Part shown: piece after piece, positions 52,516-60,391 of the stretch
How the letters are laid out: the number at the start of each line of letters is the position of its first letter
Position numbering within the stretch: position 1 is the first letter of the stretch
Notes under the pieces: generated by a model
Seen by the model: the letters and a program-made list of their open reading frames with translations, nothing else
What the model was told of the DNA's origin: nothing
Databases searched by the model: none
Position numbers and translations under genes: made by a program
Assembly (NCBI RefSeq): GCF_000744655.1
Contig: NZ_JQMJ01000004.1
Coordinates: 3,844,001-3,908,000 of the forward strand
DNA from: Streptacidiphilus rugosus AM-16
Lineage (GTDB): Bacteria > Actinomycetota > Actinomycetes > Streptomycetales > Streptomycetaceae
Reading direction: 5' to 3'
Length of the DNA: 64,000 nucleotides

Positions 52516-53433
52516 GTGAAGGCGATCATCGCGACTGATCAGGCGGCAGAAGCAGCCGGGATCAAGCTGGCGGAGCGGCCTGCGCCGACGCCGGCGATCA
52601 ACGACGTCGTCGTCGAAGTCCATGCGTCGGGCTTTGTCCCTGCAGAGTGGGAGTGGCCCTCGACGTGGGTCGATCGCTCCGGTCATGATCGAACCCAGCC
52701 GGTGATCGGCCACGAGTTCGCCGGAGTGGTCACCTCTCTCGGCTACGGGACGACGGGACTCTCGCTGGGCCAGCGGGTCTTCGGGATCACGGACTGGCAC
52801 CGCGACGGAACCCTGGCCGAACACGCGGCCGTGGAGGCACGCAACCTTGCGCCGTTGCCGGGGAACGTCGACTTCGCGGTGGGCGCGAGCCTGCCGATCT
52901 CCGGCCTGACCGCATGGCAAGGCCTGTTCCAGCACGGTCGGCTTCAGGCGGGGCAGACCGTTCTCGCACACGGCGCCGCCGGCGCGGTCGGATCTGTGGT
53001 GACGCAACTCGCCCGGGAGTTCGGCGCCTACGTCATCGGAACCGGGCGGGCGGCGGACCGCCAGGCGGCGCTCGACTTCGGCGCGAACGAGTTCCTCGAC
53101 CTCGACGCCGAGGACCTGGAAGGCATCGGCGGGGTCGACCTGGTCTTCGATGTCATCGGTGGGGACGTCCAGAGGCGTTCGGCGCGCATCATCCGGTCCG
53201 GCGGGACGCTGGTGTCGGTGGTCGGGCCTGCCGAGGCTCGCCCTGCCGACGGTCTCTCGGTCGACTTCGTCGTCGAGTCCGTCCCGAGCCAGCTGGTGGG
53301 GATCGTCGACCGGGTGCGGGACGGGCGCCTTCGCACGCACATCGGCACCGTCGCGACCCTGGACGACGCCGTCCCTGCGCTGAACCCGACCGAGCGGCGC
53401 AAGGGCAAGACCGTCATTCGCGTGCGTCCTTGA
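52516..53433 (+). CDS. Zinc-type (MDR) NADP-dependent oxidoreductase, quinone-reductase-like
   Basis: 305 residues from the GTG at 52516, after ACGGAGG. Motifs: VIGHEFAGVVTSLG, QRVFGITDWHRDGTLAEHAAV, LTAWQGLFQHGRLQAGQTVLAHGAAGAVGSVVTQLAREFGAYVIGTGR (cofactor loop) and the C-terminal DAVPALNPTERRKGKTVIRV. It lacks the catalytic-zinc Cys/His set of alcohol dehydrogenases, so it is most likely an NADPH:quinone/alkenal reductase. Longer readings upstream have no domain support. Confidence 0.9.
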   Translation: MKAIIATDQAAEAAGIKLAERPAPTPAINDVVVEVHASGFVPAEWEWPSTWVDRSGHDRTQPVIGHEFAGVVTSLGYGTTGLSLGQRVFGITDWHRDGTLAEHAAVEARNLAPLPGNVDFAVGASLPISGLTAWQGLFQHGRLQAGQTVLAHGAAGAVGSVVTQLAREFGAYVIGTGRAADRQAALDFGANEFLDLDAEDLEGIGGVDLVFDVIGGDVQRRSARIIRSGGTLVSVVGPAEARPADGLSVDFVVESVPSQLVGIVDRVRDGRLRTHIGTVATLDDAVPALNPTERRKGKTVIRVRP

Positions 53434-53564
53434 GTTTCGCGGACCACGGTCCGTTACAGCCTGATCCAGGGCGAGTCACCGCCGGCGTCGGGCCGCTCGT
53501 TCCGGATGCCGGCGGCGCCTCGGCCGCCTACGGTGGCCCTGTGACCGCGGTGGAAGCCGATTCG

Positions 53565-54158
53565 ATGCGCCTGTTCGTCGCTCTTGTGCCGCCTCCGGAG
53601 GCGGTCTCCGAACTCCGCGCCGCCGTCGACATGGTGCGTGTCCGCCATCCCGGGCTGCGCTGGACCGCGCCCGACTCCTGGCACGTCACGCTCGCCTTCC
53701 TCGGCACGGTCGATGCGGCCACGCGGACCTGTCTGGAGGACCGTCTTGCCCGCGTCGCCTCCCGCCATCCGCCCCCGGTACTCGCGCTGGCAGGCGGGGG
53801 CCGGTTCGGCGACAGCACCCTCTGGGTCGGCCTGGCCGGAGACCGTCGGGAGCTCTCCGCGCTGGCGAACGGGGTGCGGCGGGCGGCGGGCAAGTGCCGC
53901 ATCCCGGTCGAGGACCGGCCCTGGCACGGCCACGTGACACTGGCCCGTGCGGGCAGGCGCGGCCGCGGACACGGGAGCGGGGCGGAAAGCGCGCTCGCGG
54001 GACCGAGCGCCGAGCTGGCGGCCCACCGCGGTACGGCGTGGACCGCAGAGCAGATGCACCTGGTCCGCAGCGTCATCGGCGAGGGGCCACCGCACTACCA
54101 CGACGTCGCGGCATGGACCTTGGCGGGCAGGCCCGCCGCCCGACTCCCGAAGCATTGA
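53565..54158 (+). CDS. thpR: RNA 2',3'-cyclic phosphodiesterase (ThpR / 2'-5' RNA ligase-like)
   Basis: 197 residues. Two HxT-type motifs HVTLAF and HVTLAR mark the 2H phosphoesterase superfamily; the start MRLFVALVPPPEAV is the family N-terminus. It hydrolyses 2',3'-cyclic phosphates in RNA. An alternative GTG start at 53541 adds eight residues and is preceded by TACGGT at -12 to -7, consistent with a leaderless mRNA. The ATG at 53565 is kept for family length. Confidence 0.88.
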   Translation: MRLFVALVPPPEAVSELRAAVDMVRVRHPGLRWTAPDSWHVTLAFLGTVDAATRTCLEDRLARVASRHPPPVLALAGGGRFGDSTLWVGLAGDRRELSALANGVRRAAGKCRIPVEDRPWHGHVTLARAGRRGRGHGSGAESALAGPSAELAAHRGTAWTAEQMHLVRSVIGEGPPHYHDVAAWTLAGRPAARLPKH

Positions 54159-54190
54159 CCCTTGGGGGCTTGGGTTCACGCCCCGTCGTC

Positions 54191-54224
54191 CCGACCCGGA
54201 CGCTCATCCGGAGTCGCGGGTCGG
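54191..54224. terminator. Inverted repeat between convergent thpR and arsO-like genes
   Basis: CCGACCC (54191-54197) pairs with GGGTCGG (54218-54224); the loop holds a second CCGGA..TCCGG stem. Located between two stop codons. Confidence 0.35.
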
Positions 54225-54281
54225 TTCGGGCGGGATGCCGACGTCGGCCATGCTCTCCTCGGCCGGCGCCCTGCGCCGTGG

Positions 54282-55679
54282 TCACGAACCGCAGCAGCCG
54301 CCGGACCGCTCGACCGCGTCGACGACGAGGCCGACGCCGAGCTGGACCGGCTGCGGCGCGGGTGCGCAGCACCCGCCGGCCGCGCCCACCTGGTTGGCGG
54401 CGGGCTCGTCGAAGAGTCCGGCTCCGCCGCACACCCCCGACTCCGGCAGGGTCAGCTCGACGCGATCGGCGGCGTCGAGGTCGCCGGCAATGGCTGCGAC
54501 GACGGACCGGACCTGCTCGTAACCGGTGAGGGCCAGGAACGTCGGGGCACGGCCGTAGGACTTCATGCCGACCAGGTACACGCCCTGCTCGGGGTGGGAC
54601 AGTTCGCGGTGGCCGTGCGGGTAGACGGTGCCGCAGGAGTGCTGGTTGGGGTCGATCAGCGGGGCGAGCTCGGCCGGGGCCTGAAGGCGCTCGTCCAGGC
54701 GGAGCCGCAGTTCGTCGAGGTAGGCCAGGTCGGGGCGGAAGCCGGTGAGGACGATGACCTCGTCGACCGGGTCGAGGCGGCGTCCGTCCTCGGCGACCAG
54801 GACCAGGCGGCCGTCCGCGTCCCTCTCGATGGCTTCGGTGCGGAAGCCGGTGACGGCGTCGGCGTGGCCGCCGTCCACGGCGGCCTTGGCCGCGAGTCCG
54901 AGGGCTCCACGGGCGGGGAGCTGGTCGGCACTTCCGCCGCCGAAGGTGGAGCCGCTGATGCCGCGACGCAGGATCCAGGTCGAGTGGGAGCCGGCGCCGT
55001 CGTCGGTCCTGGCGAGGTCGGCGAGGTACGCGAGGGCGGTGAAGGCGGAGGCGCCGGTGCCGATGACCGCGGTGTGCCTGCCTGCGTAGCGGGCGCGCAC
55101 CTGGGCGTCGGTCAGGTCGGGGACCCGGTAGGCGATGCGGTCGGCGGCGGCGTGCTCACCGAGTGCCGGGAGGCCGTTGCCGCCTGCCGGGCCGGGCGTG
55201 CTCCAGGTGCCCGAGGCGTCGACGACGGCGCGGGCGCGGAAACGCTCCTCGTGGCCGTCGGCGTGGCGGATCTGGACCGTGAAGGGCTGAGTTTCACGGT
55301 CGGCGTCGACGATGCGGTCCCTTCCGGTCCGGGAGACCCCGGTGACCCGGGCGCCGTAGCGGACGCGGTCGCCGAGGACGTCGGCCAGGGGCTGGAGGTA
55401 GCGCTCGGCCCAGTCTCCACCCGTCGGGTAGCTCGTGGGCTCTGGCCTCTCCCAACCTGTGGGGGCGAGCAGCTTCTCCGCGGCGGGGTCGGTCAGTTCG
55501 CTCCAGGAGGAAAACAGCCGCACGTGCGCCCACTCCCGTACCGCCGCTCCGGCGCGCGGGCCGGCCTCCAGGACGAGCGGATCGAGGCCGCGGTCGTGAA
55601 GGTGGGCGGCGGCTGCGAGGCCCGCCGGTCCCGCGCCGATGACGACGACCGGCAGAGCGGCTGAGGTGCTGGTGCTCAT
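54282..55679 (-). CDS. arsO: ArsO-like FAD-dependent monooxygenase of an arsenic locus
   Basis: 465 residues. FAD fold VVVIGAGPAGLAAAAHLHDRG at the N-terminus, second dinucleotide fold AVIGTGASAFTALAYL mid-protein, and LTGFRPDLAYLDEL near the C-terminus are the flavin-monooxygenase/ArsO pattern. The C-terminus has CCAPAP and GGCCGS Cys pairs beyond the fold. In Streptomyces arsO accompanies arsR, arsC and transport genes; its reaction is not fully known. The start at 55679 follows AAGGAA. A Cys-pair peptide gene lies directly upstream in the same unit. Confidence 0.85.
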   Translation of the reverse strand: MSTSTSAALPVVVIGAGPAGLAAAAHLHDRGLDPLVLEAGPRAGAAVREWAHVRLFSSWSELTDPAAEKLLAPTGWERPEPTSYPTGGDWAERYLQPLADVLGDRVRYGARVTGVSRTGRDRIVDADRETQPFTVQIRHADGHEERFRARAVVDASGTWSTPGPAGGNGLPALGEHAAADRIAYRVPDLTDAQVRARYAGRHTAVIGTGASAFTALAYLADLARTDDGAGSHSTWILRRGISGSTFGGGSADQLPARGALGLAAKAAVDGGHADAVTGFRTEAIERDADGRLVLVAEDGRRLDPVDEVIVLTGFRPDLAYLDELRLRLDERLQAPAELAPLIDPNQHSCGTVYPHGHRELSHPEQGVYLVGMKSYGRAPTFLALTGYEQVRSVVAAIAGDLDAADRVELTLPESGVCGGAGLFDEPAANQVGAAGGCCAPAPQPVQLGVGLVVDAVERSGGCCGS

Positions 55680-55726
55680 GGTGGGGTTCCTTCTCGCTGG
55701 GCGGGCCGACAGATGCGGGGCGGGGA

Positions 55727-55909
55727 TCAGCAGCAGGCCGAGCCGGCCGCCTGGGCTTCCTGCTTGGCGGCGGGTGCGCAACAGGCCTGTGCCTCGGTGG
55801 CGTCGTGTGCGCTACCGCAGCACGGCGCCGAGCCGGCCTGCCGCTCCGCCCCATGCGGCGGTGCGGCGGTGGCGGAGCAGCAGGCGGTGGGGGTGGTGGT
55901 GTCGCTCAT
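55727..55909 (-). CDS. Cys-rich 60-aa peptide with four Cys-Cys pairs (arsenic locus)
   Basis: All eight cysteines come as adjacent pairs (10-11, 30-31, 43-44, 59-60) separated by Ala-rich spacers of 11 to 18 residues, the last pair being the C-terminus. GGGAGGCTCC lies directly before the ATG. Vicinal thiols are classic As(III) ligands, so an arsenite-binding chaperone or buffer is inferred. It is first in the unit with arsO, divergent from arsR, with ArsR-type palindromes between. No family is recognised. Confidence 0.7.
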   Translation of the reverse strand: MSDTTTPTACCSATAAPPHGAERQAGSAPCCGSAHDATEAQACCAPAAKQEAQAAGSACC

Positions 55910-55928
55910 GGGAGCCTCCCAAGTTGAT

Positions 55929-55942
55929 TCGACACTTGTCGA
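55929..55942. promoter_or_regulatory. ArsR-type operator half of the divergent ars promoter (arsO side)
   Basis: TCGAC-ACTT-GTCGA, a perfect inverted repeat. On the minus strand it lies downstream of TTGCTG (complement of 55945-55950), a possible -35 of the peptide-arsO unit. Its TCGAC half recurs near the second site. Confidence 0.5.
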
Positions 55943-55953
55943 TGCAGCAAGGA

Positions 55954-55982
55954 TTGCTCGCCGGATCGACGTGTGTCAATAT
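55954..55982 (+). promoter_or_regulatory. arsR promoter, leaderless
   Basis: TTGCTC (55954-55959), a 17-nt spacer and CAATAT (55977-55982), ending six bases before the arsR ATG at 55989. There is no ribosome site. The -10 box lies within the palindrome at 55975-55986, so ArsR binding would block the promoter. Confidence 0.55.
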
Positions 55983-55986
55983 TGAC
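55975..55986. promoter_or_regulatory. ArsR operator palindrome
   Basis: GTCAATATTGAC is a perfect 12-bp palindrome, extended on both sides by near-symmetric TCGAC/GTCGA sequence. It overlaps the -10 box of arsR. Confidence 0.6.
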
Positions 55987-55988
55987 GT

Positions 55989-56354
55989 ATGTCGAATCTG
56001 AGCGCGCCGCAGCTGCCGGTCCTGCAGGACGAGGTTGCGGCACCGTGCTGCCCTCCGCTGACGGAGCGCCCGCTGTCGGCCGAGGAGGCCGAGCGCAGCG
56101 CCGTGATGTTCAAGGCGCTGGGCGACCCGGTGCGACTGCGACTCTTCTCGCTGATCGCCTCGCACGAGGCCGGCGAAGCGTGCGTGTGCGACATCTCCGA
56201 CGTCGGCGTCTCCCAGCCGACCGTCTCGCACCACCTGAAGAAGCTGAGGGAGGCCGGACTGCTCACCTCCGAGCGGCGCGCCACCTGGGTCTACTACAAG
56301 GTCGCCCCCGACGTGGTGGCCTCCATGTCGGCCCTGCTGAACCTGCGCCCCTGA
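55989..56354 (+). CDS. arsR: ArsR family arsenic-responsive repressor (1)
   Basis: 121 residues. Winged helix: VMFKALGDPVRLRLFSLIASHEAGEACVCDISDVGVSQPTVSHHLKKLREAGLLTSERRATWVYYKV. As(III) ligand candidates are the N-terminal pair Cys20-Cys21 (PCCPPL) and Cys65/Cys67 (CVC); the N-terminal pair plus one later Cys matches the C. glutamicum type ArsR. Divergent from the Cys-pair peptide and arsO genes. Probably leaderless mRNA. Confidence 0.93.
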   Translation: MSNLSAPQLPVLQDEVAAPCCPPLTERPLSAEEAERSAVMFKALGDPVRLRLFSLIASHEAGEACVCDISDVGVSQPTVSHHLKKLREAGLLTSERRATWVYYKVAPDVVASMSALLNLRP

Positions 56355-56397
56355 CAGCGCCGGCCCATCGCCAGGACCTGCGCACGCCGGGCGTCGC

Positions 56398-57180
56398 TCA
56401 CTCCCTGCGGTCCCCGCGGCTCGTGCCGAAGACCAGGGCCACCAGGGCCAGACCCACGACGCCGCCGACGAGTTCCATGCCGATGAAGCCGGGCAGGCTG
56501 GACGGCTTGATCCCGGCAAAGGTGTCGGTGAAAGCGCGGCCGATGGCCACGGCCGGGTTCGCGAACGAGGTGGAAGAGGTGAACCAGTACGCCGCGCCGA
56601 TGTAGGAGGCGACGGCGACCGCCGCGAAACGCAGCTGGTCCTTCTTGGCCAGGCCGAAGATCAGGAAGACCAGTCCGGCGGTGGCGACGACCTCGCCGAG
56701 CAGCAGGTGGCCGGCCGAGCGGTCGTGCGTGGACCACTGCACCAACGGCTTGCCGAACATCGCGTCCGCGAGGACCGCCCCGGCGACGGCTCCCGCGATC
56801 TGCGCGGGCACGTAGGCGGCGATGTCCCTGGCGCCGAGACCGCGGGGGTCGCGGCGGCCGGTCCACCAGTCGGCGAGGGTGACGACCGGGTTGAAGTGCG
56901 CGCCGGAGACCGGACCGAGAAGGAGGATCAGAATGCCCAGTCCGAAGACCGTGGCCAGGGAGTTGGCGAGCAGTTCCAGGCCGACGTCCGGGGTCAGCTC
57001 GGTGGCCTGAATACCGGAGCCGACCACGACCGCGACCAGGAGCGCGGTGCCGATCAGCTCGGCAGCGGCCCGCTGGTACAGCGGCTGCCGGTGCGCGACC
57101 GCGGGCCCAGGGGGCAGGGCGGGATCAGGCATGTCCATGGCTCCGGCGTCCAGGGCCGCGGCGGCGTCGATGCTGGTCAC
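56398..57180 (-). CDS. Aquaporin (MIP family), likely arsenite channel
   Basis: 260 residues, six membrane helices. The two half-helix motifs are SGAHFNPVVTLAD (NPV instead of NPA) and SFANPAVAIGRAF. Aquaporins in ars loci (AqpS-type) export arsenite made by ArsC. The start is the GTG at 57180 overlapping the stop of the second arsR gene, so both are in one unit. No ArsB or Acr3 pump is seen, which makes this channel the probable exit route. Confidence 0.9.
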   Translation of the reverse strand: MTSIDAAAALDAGAMDMPDPALPPGPAVAHRQPLYQRAAAELIGTALLVAVVVGSGIQATELTPDVGLELLANSLATVFGLGILILLLGPVSGAHFNPVVTLADWWTGRRDPRGLGARDIAAYVPAQIAGAVAGAVLADAMFGKPLVQWSTHDRSAGHLLLGEVVATAGLVFLIFGLAKKDQLRFAAVAVASYIGAAYWFTSSTSFANPAVAIGRAFTDTFAGIKPSSLPGFIGMELVGGVVGLALVALVFGTSRGDRRE

Positions 57181-57491
57181 TAGCAGGCTCTCTTGGAGTT
57201 GGCCGCGTCGTTGACGCGGGCGAGGGACGCGAGGGCGGCGAGCTCGCGCGCGAGGCCGTCGAGCACCTCGGGTCGCAGCCGGTAGTAGGTGAACCGGCCG
57301 CACGGCTCGGTCTCCACGATCCCGGCGTCGCGCAGCACCTTCAGATGGTTGGAGAGGTTGGTCTGCCGCGCGCCCGTCTCCTCGACCAGGTGCGTGGTGC
57401 ACAGCGTCTCGCGCGCGAGCAGGGAGACGATCTGCATGCGCAGCGGGTCGGCGAGCACCCGGATCAGATCAGTGTCGACTGACGTCAGCAT
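57180..57491 (-). CDS. ArsR/SmtB family repressor (2)
   Basis: 103 residues: LIRVLADPLRMQIVSLLARETLCTTHLVEETGARQTNLSNHLKVLRDAGIVETEPCGRFTYYRL. Cys31 in the helix equivalent to CVC, Cys64 and the C-terminal Cys103 could bind As(III) or another metal. It is upstream of and coupled to the aquaporin gene. GATTAT ends six bases before the ATG on the minus strand (no ribosome site), so the mRNA may be leaderless. It is divergent from arsC. Confidence 0.92.
   Translation of the reverse strand: MLTSVDTDLIRVLADPLRMQIVSLLARETLCTTHLVEETGARQTNLSNHLKVLRDAGIVETEPCGRFTYYRLRPEVLDGLARELAALASLARVNDAANSKRAC
57479..57488. promoter_or_regulatory. Palindrome at the start of arsR (2)
   Basis: CTGACGTCAG is a perfect 10-bp palindrome just inside the gene, about 95 bp before arsC. 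It may be part of an autoregulatory site together with the adjacent CAGCATGCACTG. Confidence 0.3.
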
Positions 57492-57584
57492 GCACTGATA
57501 ATCTCACATCGGCCAGGGCACATCAGCCGAGGCTGAAACCAGCCCGGCGGGTCGCCGCGCCCGCCACCGCCCAGTGGAGCCCCG

Positions 57585-58019
57585 ATGTCTGCCACCGCCC
57601 CCGTCGCGTCCGTCCTGTTCGTGTGTGTCCACAACGCCGGCCGCTCCCAGATGGCCGCGGGCTTCCTGCGGCACCTCGCGGGCAATCGCGTCGAGGTCCG
57701 CTCCGCGGGCTCCGTCCCCGGCGACCAGGTCAACCCCGCGGCCGTCGCCGCCATGGCCGAGGTCGGCATCGACATCTCCGACCAGAAGCCCAAGGTGCTC
57801 ACCACCGACGCCGTCCAGGCGTCCGACTACTGCATCACCATGGGCTGCGGCGACGCCTGCCCGATCTTCCCCGGCAAGACGTACCTCGACTGGCAGCTCG
57901 ACGACCCGGCGGGCCAGGGCGTCGAGGCGGTCCGCCCGATCCGCGACGAGATCAGGACACTCGTCGAGAGCCTGATCGCCGAGATCGACGCCGAAGCCGG
58001 CCGGTCGTCGCGCGGGTAG
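57585..58019 (+). CDS. arsC: Arsenate reductase ArsC (LMW phosphatase type, mycothiol-like)
   Basis: 144 residues. P-loop CVHNAGRS with nucleophile Cys14 (C-x5-R) and DYCITMGCGDACPIFPGKTYLDWQLDDPAG near 80-110. The CGDxCPxFPGK pattern, with Cys88 and Cys92 only four apart, resembles actinobacterial mycothiol-dependent ArsC rather than the thioredoxin-coupled S. aureus type. Reduces As(V) to As(III). It is divergent from the arsR(2)-aquaporin unit. Confidence 0.95.
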   Translation: MSATAPVASVLFVCVHNAGRSQMAAGFLRHLAGNRVEVRSAGSVPGDQVNPAAVAAMAEVGIDISDQKPKVLTTDAVQASDYCITMGCGDACPIFPGKTYLDWQLDDPAGQGVEAVRPIRDEIRTLVESLIAEIDAEAGRSSRG

Positions 58020-58154
58020 AACTCACACATCCACTCAGGCGCCCGGGGAAGCAGCACCAGCAGGGCGGCAAGGAACGGCCTTCACCATCGGGCGCAGTCG
58101 GGGTGGAGCGGGTGTCCGCACCGGCAGTCGAGCCGCGTGCGAGGGGTGTCGTCC

Positions 58155-58646
58155 TCACGGAGCGACGCCCCACCACACCGCCCACGGGACGAAGCCGACT
58201 GTGGCCAGTCCGACCGGGGCCAGGCGCAGCCACAGCGCCCAGCACGGCTTCGGCCGGCGGCATAGGAGCGAGGCGACCGAGACGACGGCGGAGACCACCG
58301 CAGCGATCGCGAGCCCCTGCACCAGCAGCCACAAGGCGGGTTGGCCCCACACGACGGGCGTGGCCGCGCCCTCGCCCGCCACGAAGACAGCAGTCGAACA
58401 CGCCACCGTTGCCATGACGGCCAGCAGGCCGAGACCGGCCACCCACCGCACCGGGCGCAGGACCGGGCCGCGGCGCGGGACGGCCGTCACCGGGTAGACG
58501 GCAAAGCCGAGCAGCAGCACCGGGGCAAGCCAGACGCACCAGGCGTTTGCGGGTATGGGGGTGCTGGCGAACGCCTGTTGGGGTGCGGATGCGGACGTCG
58601 ACGCCGGTGGGTGGCCGTCGGCGACGGCCAGCACCCAAGCGGTCAT
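58155..58646 (-). CDS. Membrane protein, possibly C-terminal remnant of a larger gene
   Basis: About four membrane helices (CVWLAPVLLLGFAVYPVTAV; WVAGLGLLAVMATVACSTAVFV; LWLLVQGLAIAAVVSAVVSV; LRLAPVGLATVGFVPWAVWWG). The ATG at 58646 is used because it is the last in-frame start before the hydrophobic part, but no ribosome site precedes it. Coding-like sequence continues upstream in frame (LTENQLALDLVGVVVLIHPDKIAGH) to about 58830 without a start. This suggests a truncated protein, such as the tail of a serine hydrolase with a membrane anchor. Uncertain. Confidence 0.4.
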   Translation of the reverse strand: MTAWVLAVADGHPPASTSASAPQQAFASTPIPANAWCVWLAPVLLLGFAVYPVTAVPRRGPVLRPVRWVAGLGLLAVMATVACSTAVFVAGEGAATPVVWGQPALWLLVQGLAIAAVVSAVVSVASLLCRRPKPCWALWLRLAPVGLATVGFVPWAVWWGVAP

Positions 58647-59000
58647 GGTCTGGGCGTAGTCGGGGGCCAGTACCCCCAGAATCCTGCCCTGGAAGAGCGA
58701 GCCCCCGATCCGGTCGAAGCCGTCCCGCGTTCGGTGTCCGGCGATCTTGTCGGGGTGGATGAGGACCACGACTCCGACGAGATCGAGAGCCAACTGATTT
58801 TCGGTCAGAACGAAGGCCCATTGATGTGATGGTGTGCGACATGCCGCTTTCGGCGTAATTGGCGCTGGTTGGGCCGTTTGGCCGTCACGCTGTGCCTGTT
58901 GATCACGGTCCGGGTCCCCGCAGGAACCTCGAAGAGTAGACACAGGCCCCGCGTGCTGCATCGCCCCATGACCTACCGCGGCTTCTTCCAAGGAGAGTGC
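58647..59000. other. Region between the membrane-protein remnant and the GT87 gene
   Basis: The left half holds the in-frame upstream remnant described for the previous gene. The right half (58830-59000) is less GC-rich than its surroundings and should contain the GT87 promoter; no clear box pair was identified. Confidence 0.35.
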
Positions 59001-60335
59001 GTGTCCTCCGATCATTGGGGCGCAAGGCCCGCTACTGCTCCTGCGCACGTACCGGCCCGCCCGCTGGACCCTCTGCGCCTTCTGCGCGCGGCTCCGCACC
59101 GGGTGACGCGGGCAGCGTTCCGGGCGGCCTGCGTCTCGCTGCTGCTGTACGCGGCTGTGCGCCACGTGGTGGCGGTCTCGATGGTCGACATGGTGGTCTA
59201 CCGGGCCGAAGGGGCGGCGGTGCTGCACGGCTCGGACCTGTACTCGTTCCACGTGACGCATTGGGGCCTGCCCGCCACCTATCCGCCCTTCGCGGCCATC
59301 GCGTTCGGCCCCGCCGCCCTGGTGGACGTCCCCGTGCTGCGGGTGCTGGTCACCGGCGGGAATCTGGTGCTGCTGGGGGTGGTGGCCTGGCAGTCCTGCG
59401 AGCTGGCCGACTGGCCGCGCCGCCCGATGCGGCCGGCCGCCGTCATGGTCGCCACGGGCTTCGGCGTATGGCTCGAGCCCGTCTTCACGACGCTGTCCTA
59501 CGGCCAGATCAATCTTGCTCTCGCGGCCCTTGTCCTCAGTGACCTGAACCGACGTCGAGGAGGCCGGCGCTGGCGAGGAGCTGCGATCGGGGTTGCCGCC
59601 GGACTGAAGATCACCCCCGGCTTCTTCGTCCTGTACCTGCTGGTCACGGGCCAGTGGCGCGCGGCCCGCAACGCGGCCCTGACCTGCGTGGGCACCGTGG
59701 GCATCGGCGGGCTGCTGCTTCCCCGGGCGTCGTGGGACTACTGGACGAGCTACCTGTGGCAGACAAGCCGGGTCGGTCATGAATACATCGTCGACAACCA
59801 GTCCCTTCGCGGGATGCTGGACCGTGCGCTGCACACCGTCGACGCCGATCCGTGGGCGCTGGGCGCCAGTGTGATCGTGGCCGCGGGCGGCCTGGTGCTG
59901 GCCAGGACACTTCACCGCGCGGACGGGCTTCCGCGCTCCCGGGCCTGGGCGGCGATGTGCTGCGCGGTGACCATGGTGCTGGTGTCGCCGATCAGCTGGA
60001 CCCACCACTGGATCTGGTGCGTCCCCTTGATCGTCCTGCTGGCCGCCGAGGCCGCACACGAACGCCGGGCCGGCCTCACACGGCGGTGGCGCGCGACAGC
60101 CGTCGCTGCCGTCGTGGGCTTCTGCTCCTTCTCCATGTGGCTGGTCCCCCACAAGGGGCTCACCAATCTGAAGATCCCCACAGCCCTGCAGCCCGCAAGC
60201 TCGCTGTATCCGCTCATGGGCCTGGCGTTCCTGGCTCTCGCGGCACTGCAGGCCCGCTGCGACCGCCGGCAGACCGCGAGCCGCGCCCCCGTGCCGAGGC
60301 AACGCCAAGAGCAGCAGGCCGCCGCCCTGAACTGA
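59001..60335 (+). CDS. GT87 family alpha-1,2-mannosyltransferase-like membrane protein
   Basis: 444 residues, about ten membrane helices. MVDMVVYRAEGAAVLHGSDLYSF with the conserved Asp in the first loop, THWGLPATYPPFAAIAF, LSYGQINLALAALVLSDL (the GQINL motif) and SWTHHWIWC are typical GT87/DUF2029. Mycobacterial relatives add mannose from polyprenyl-phosphate mannose to lipomannan outside the membrane. The GTG at 59001 follows AAGGAGAG; ATG at 58971 is possible. Confidence 0.9.
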   Translation: MSSDHWGARPATAPAHVPARPLDPLRLLRAAPHRVTRAAFRAACVSLLLYAAVRHVVAVSMVDMVVYRAEGAAVLHGSDLYSFHVTHWGLPATYPPFAAIAFGPAALVDVPVLRVLVTGGNLVLLGVVAWQSCELADWPRRPMRPAAVMVATGFGVWLEPVFTTLSYGQINLALAALVLSDLNRRRGGRRWRGAAIGVAAGLKITPGFFVLYLLVTGQWRAARNAALTCVGTVGIGGLLLPRASWDYWTSYLWQTSRVGHEYIVDNQSLRGMLDRALHTVDADPWALGASVIVAAGGLVLARTLHRADGLPRSRAWAAMCCAVTMVLVSPISWTHHWIWCVPLIVLLAAEAAHERRAGLTRRWRATAVAAVVGFCSFSMWLVPHKGLTNLKIPTALQPASSLYPLMGLAFLALAALQARCDRRQTASRAPVPRQRQEQQAAALN

Positions 60336-60391
60336 CGTCAGCCTTCCCTCAGCGCAGCGACATCCATGAAGTCCGGCCAGGAGAGAACGAA

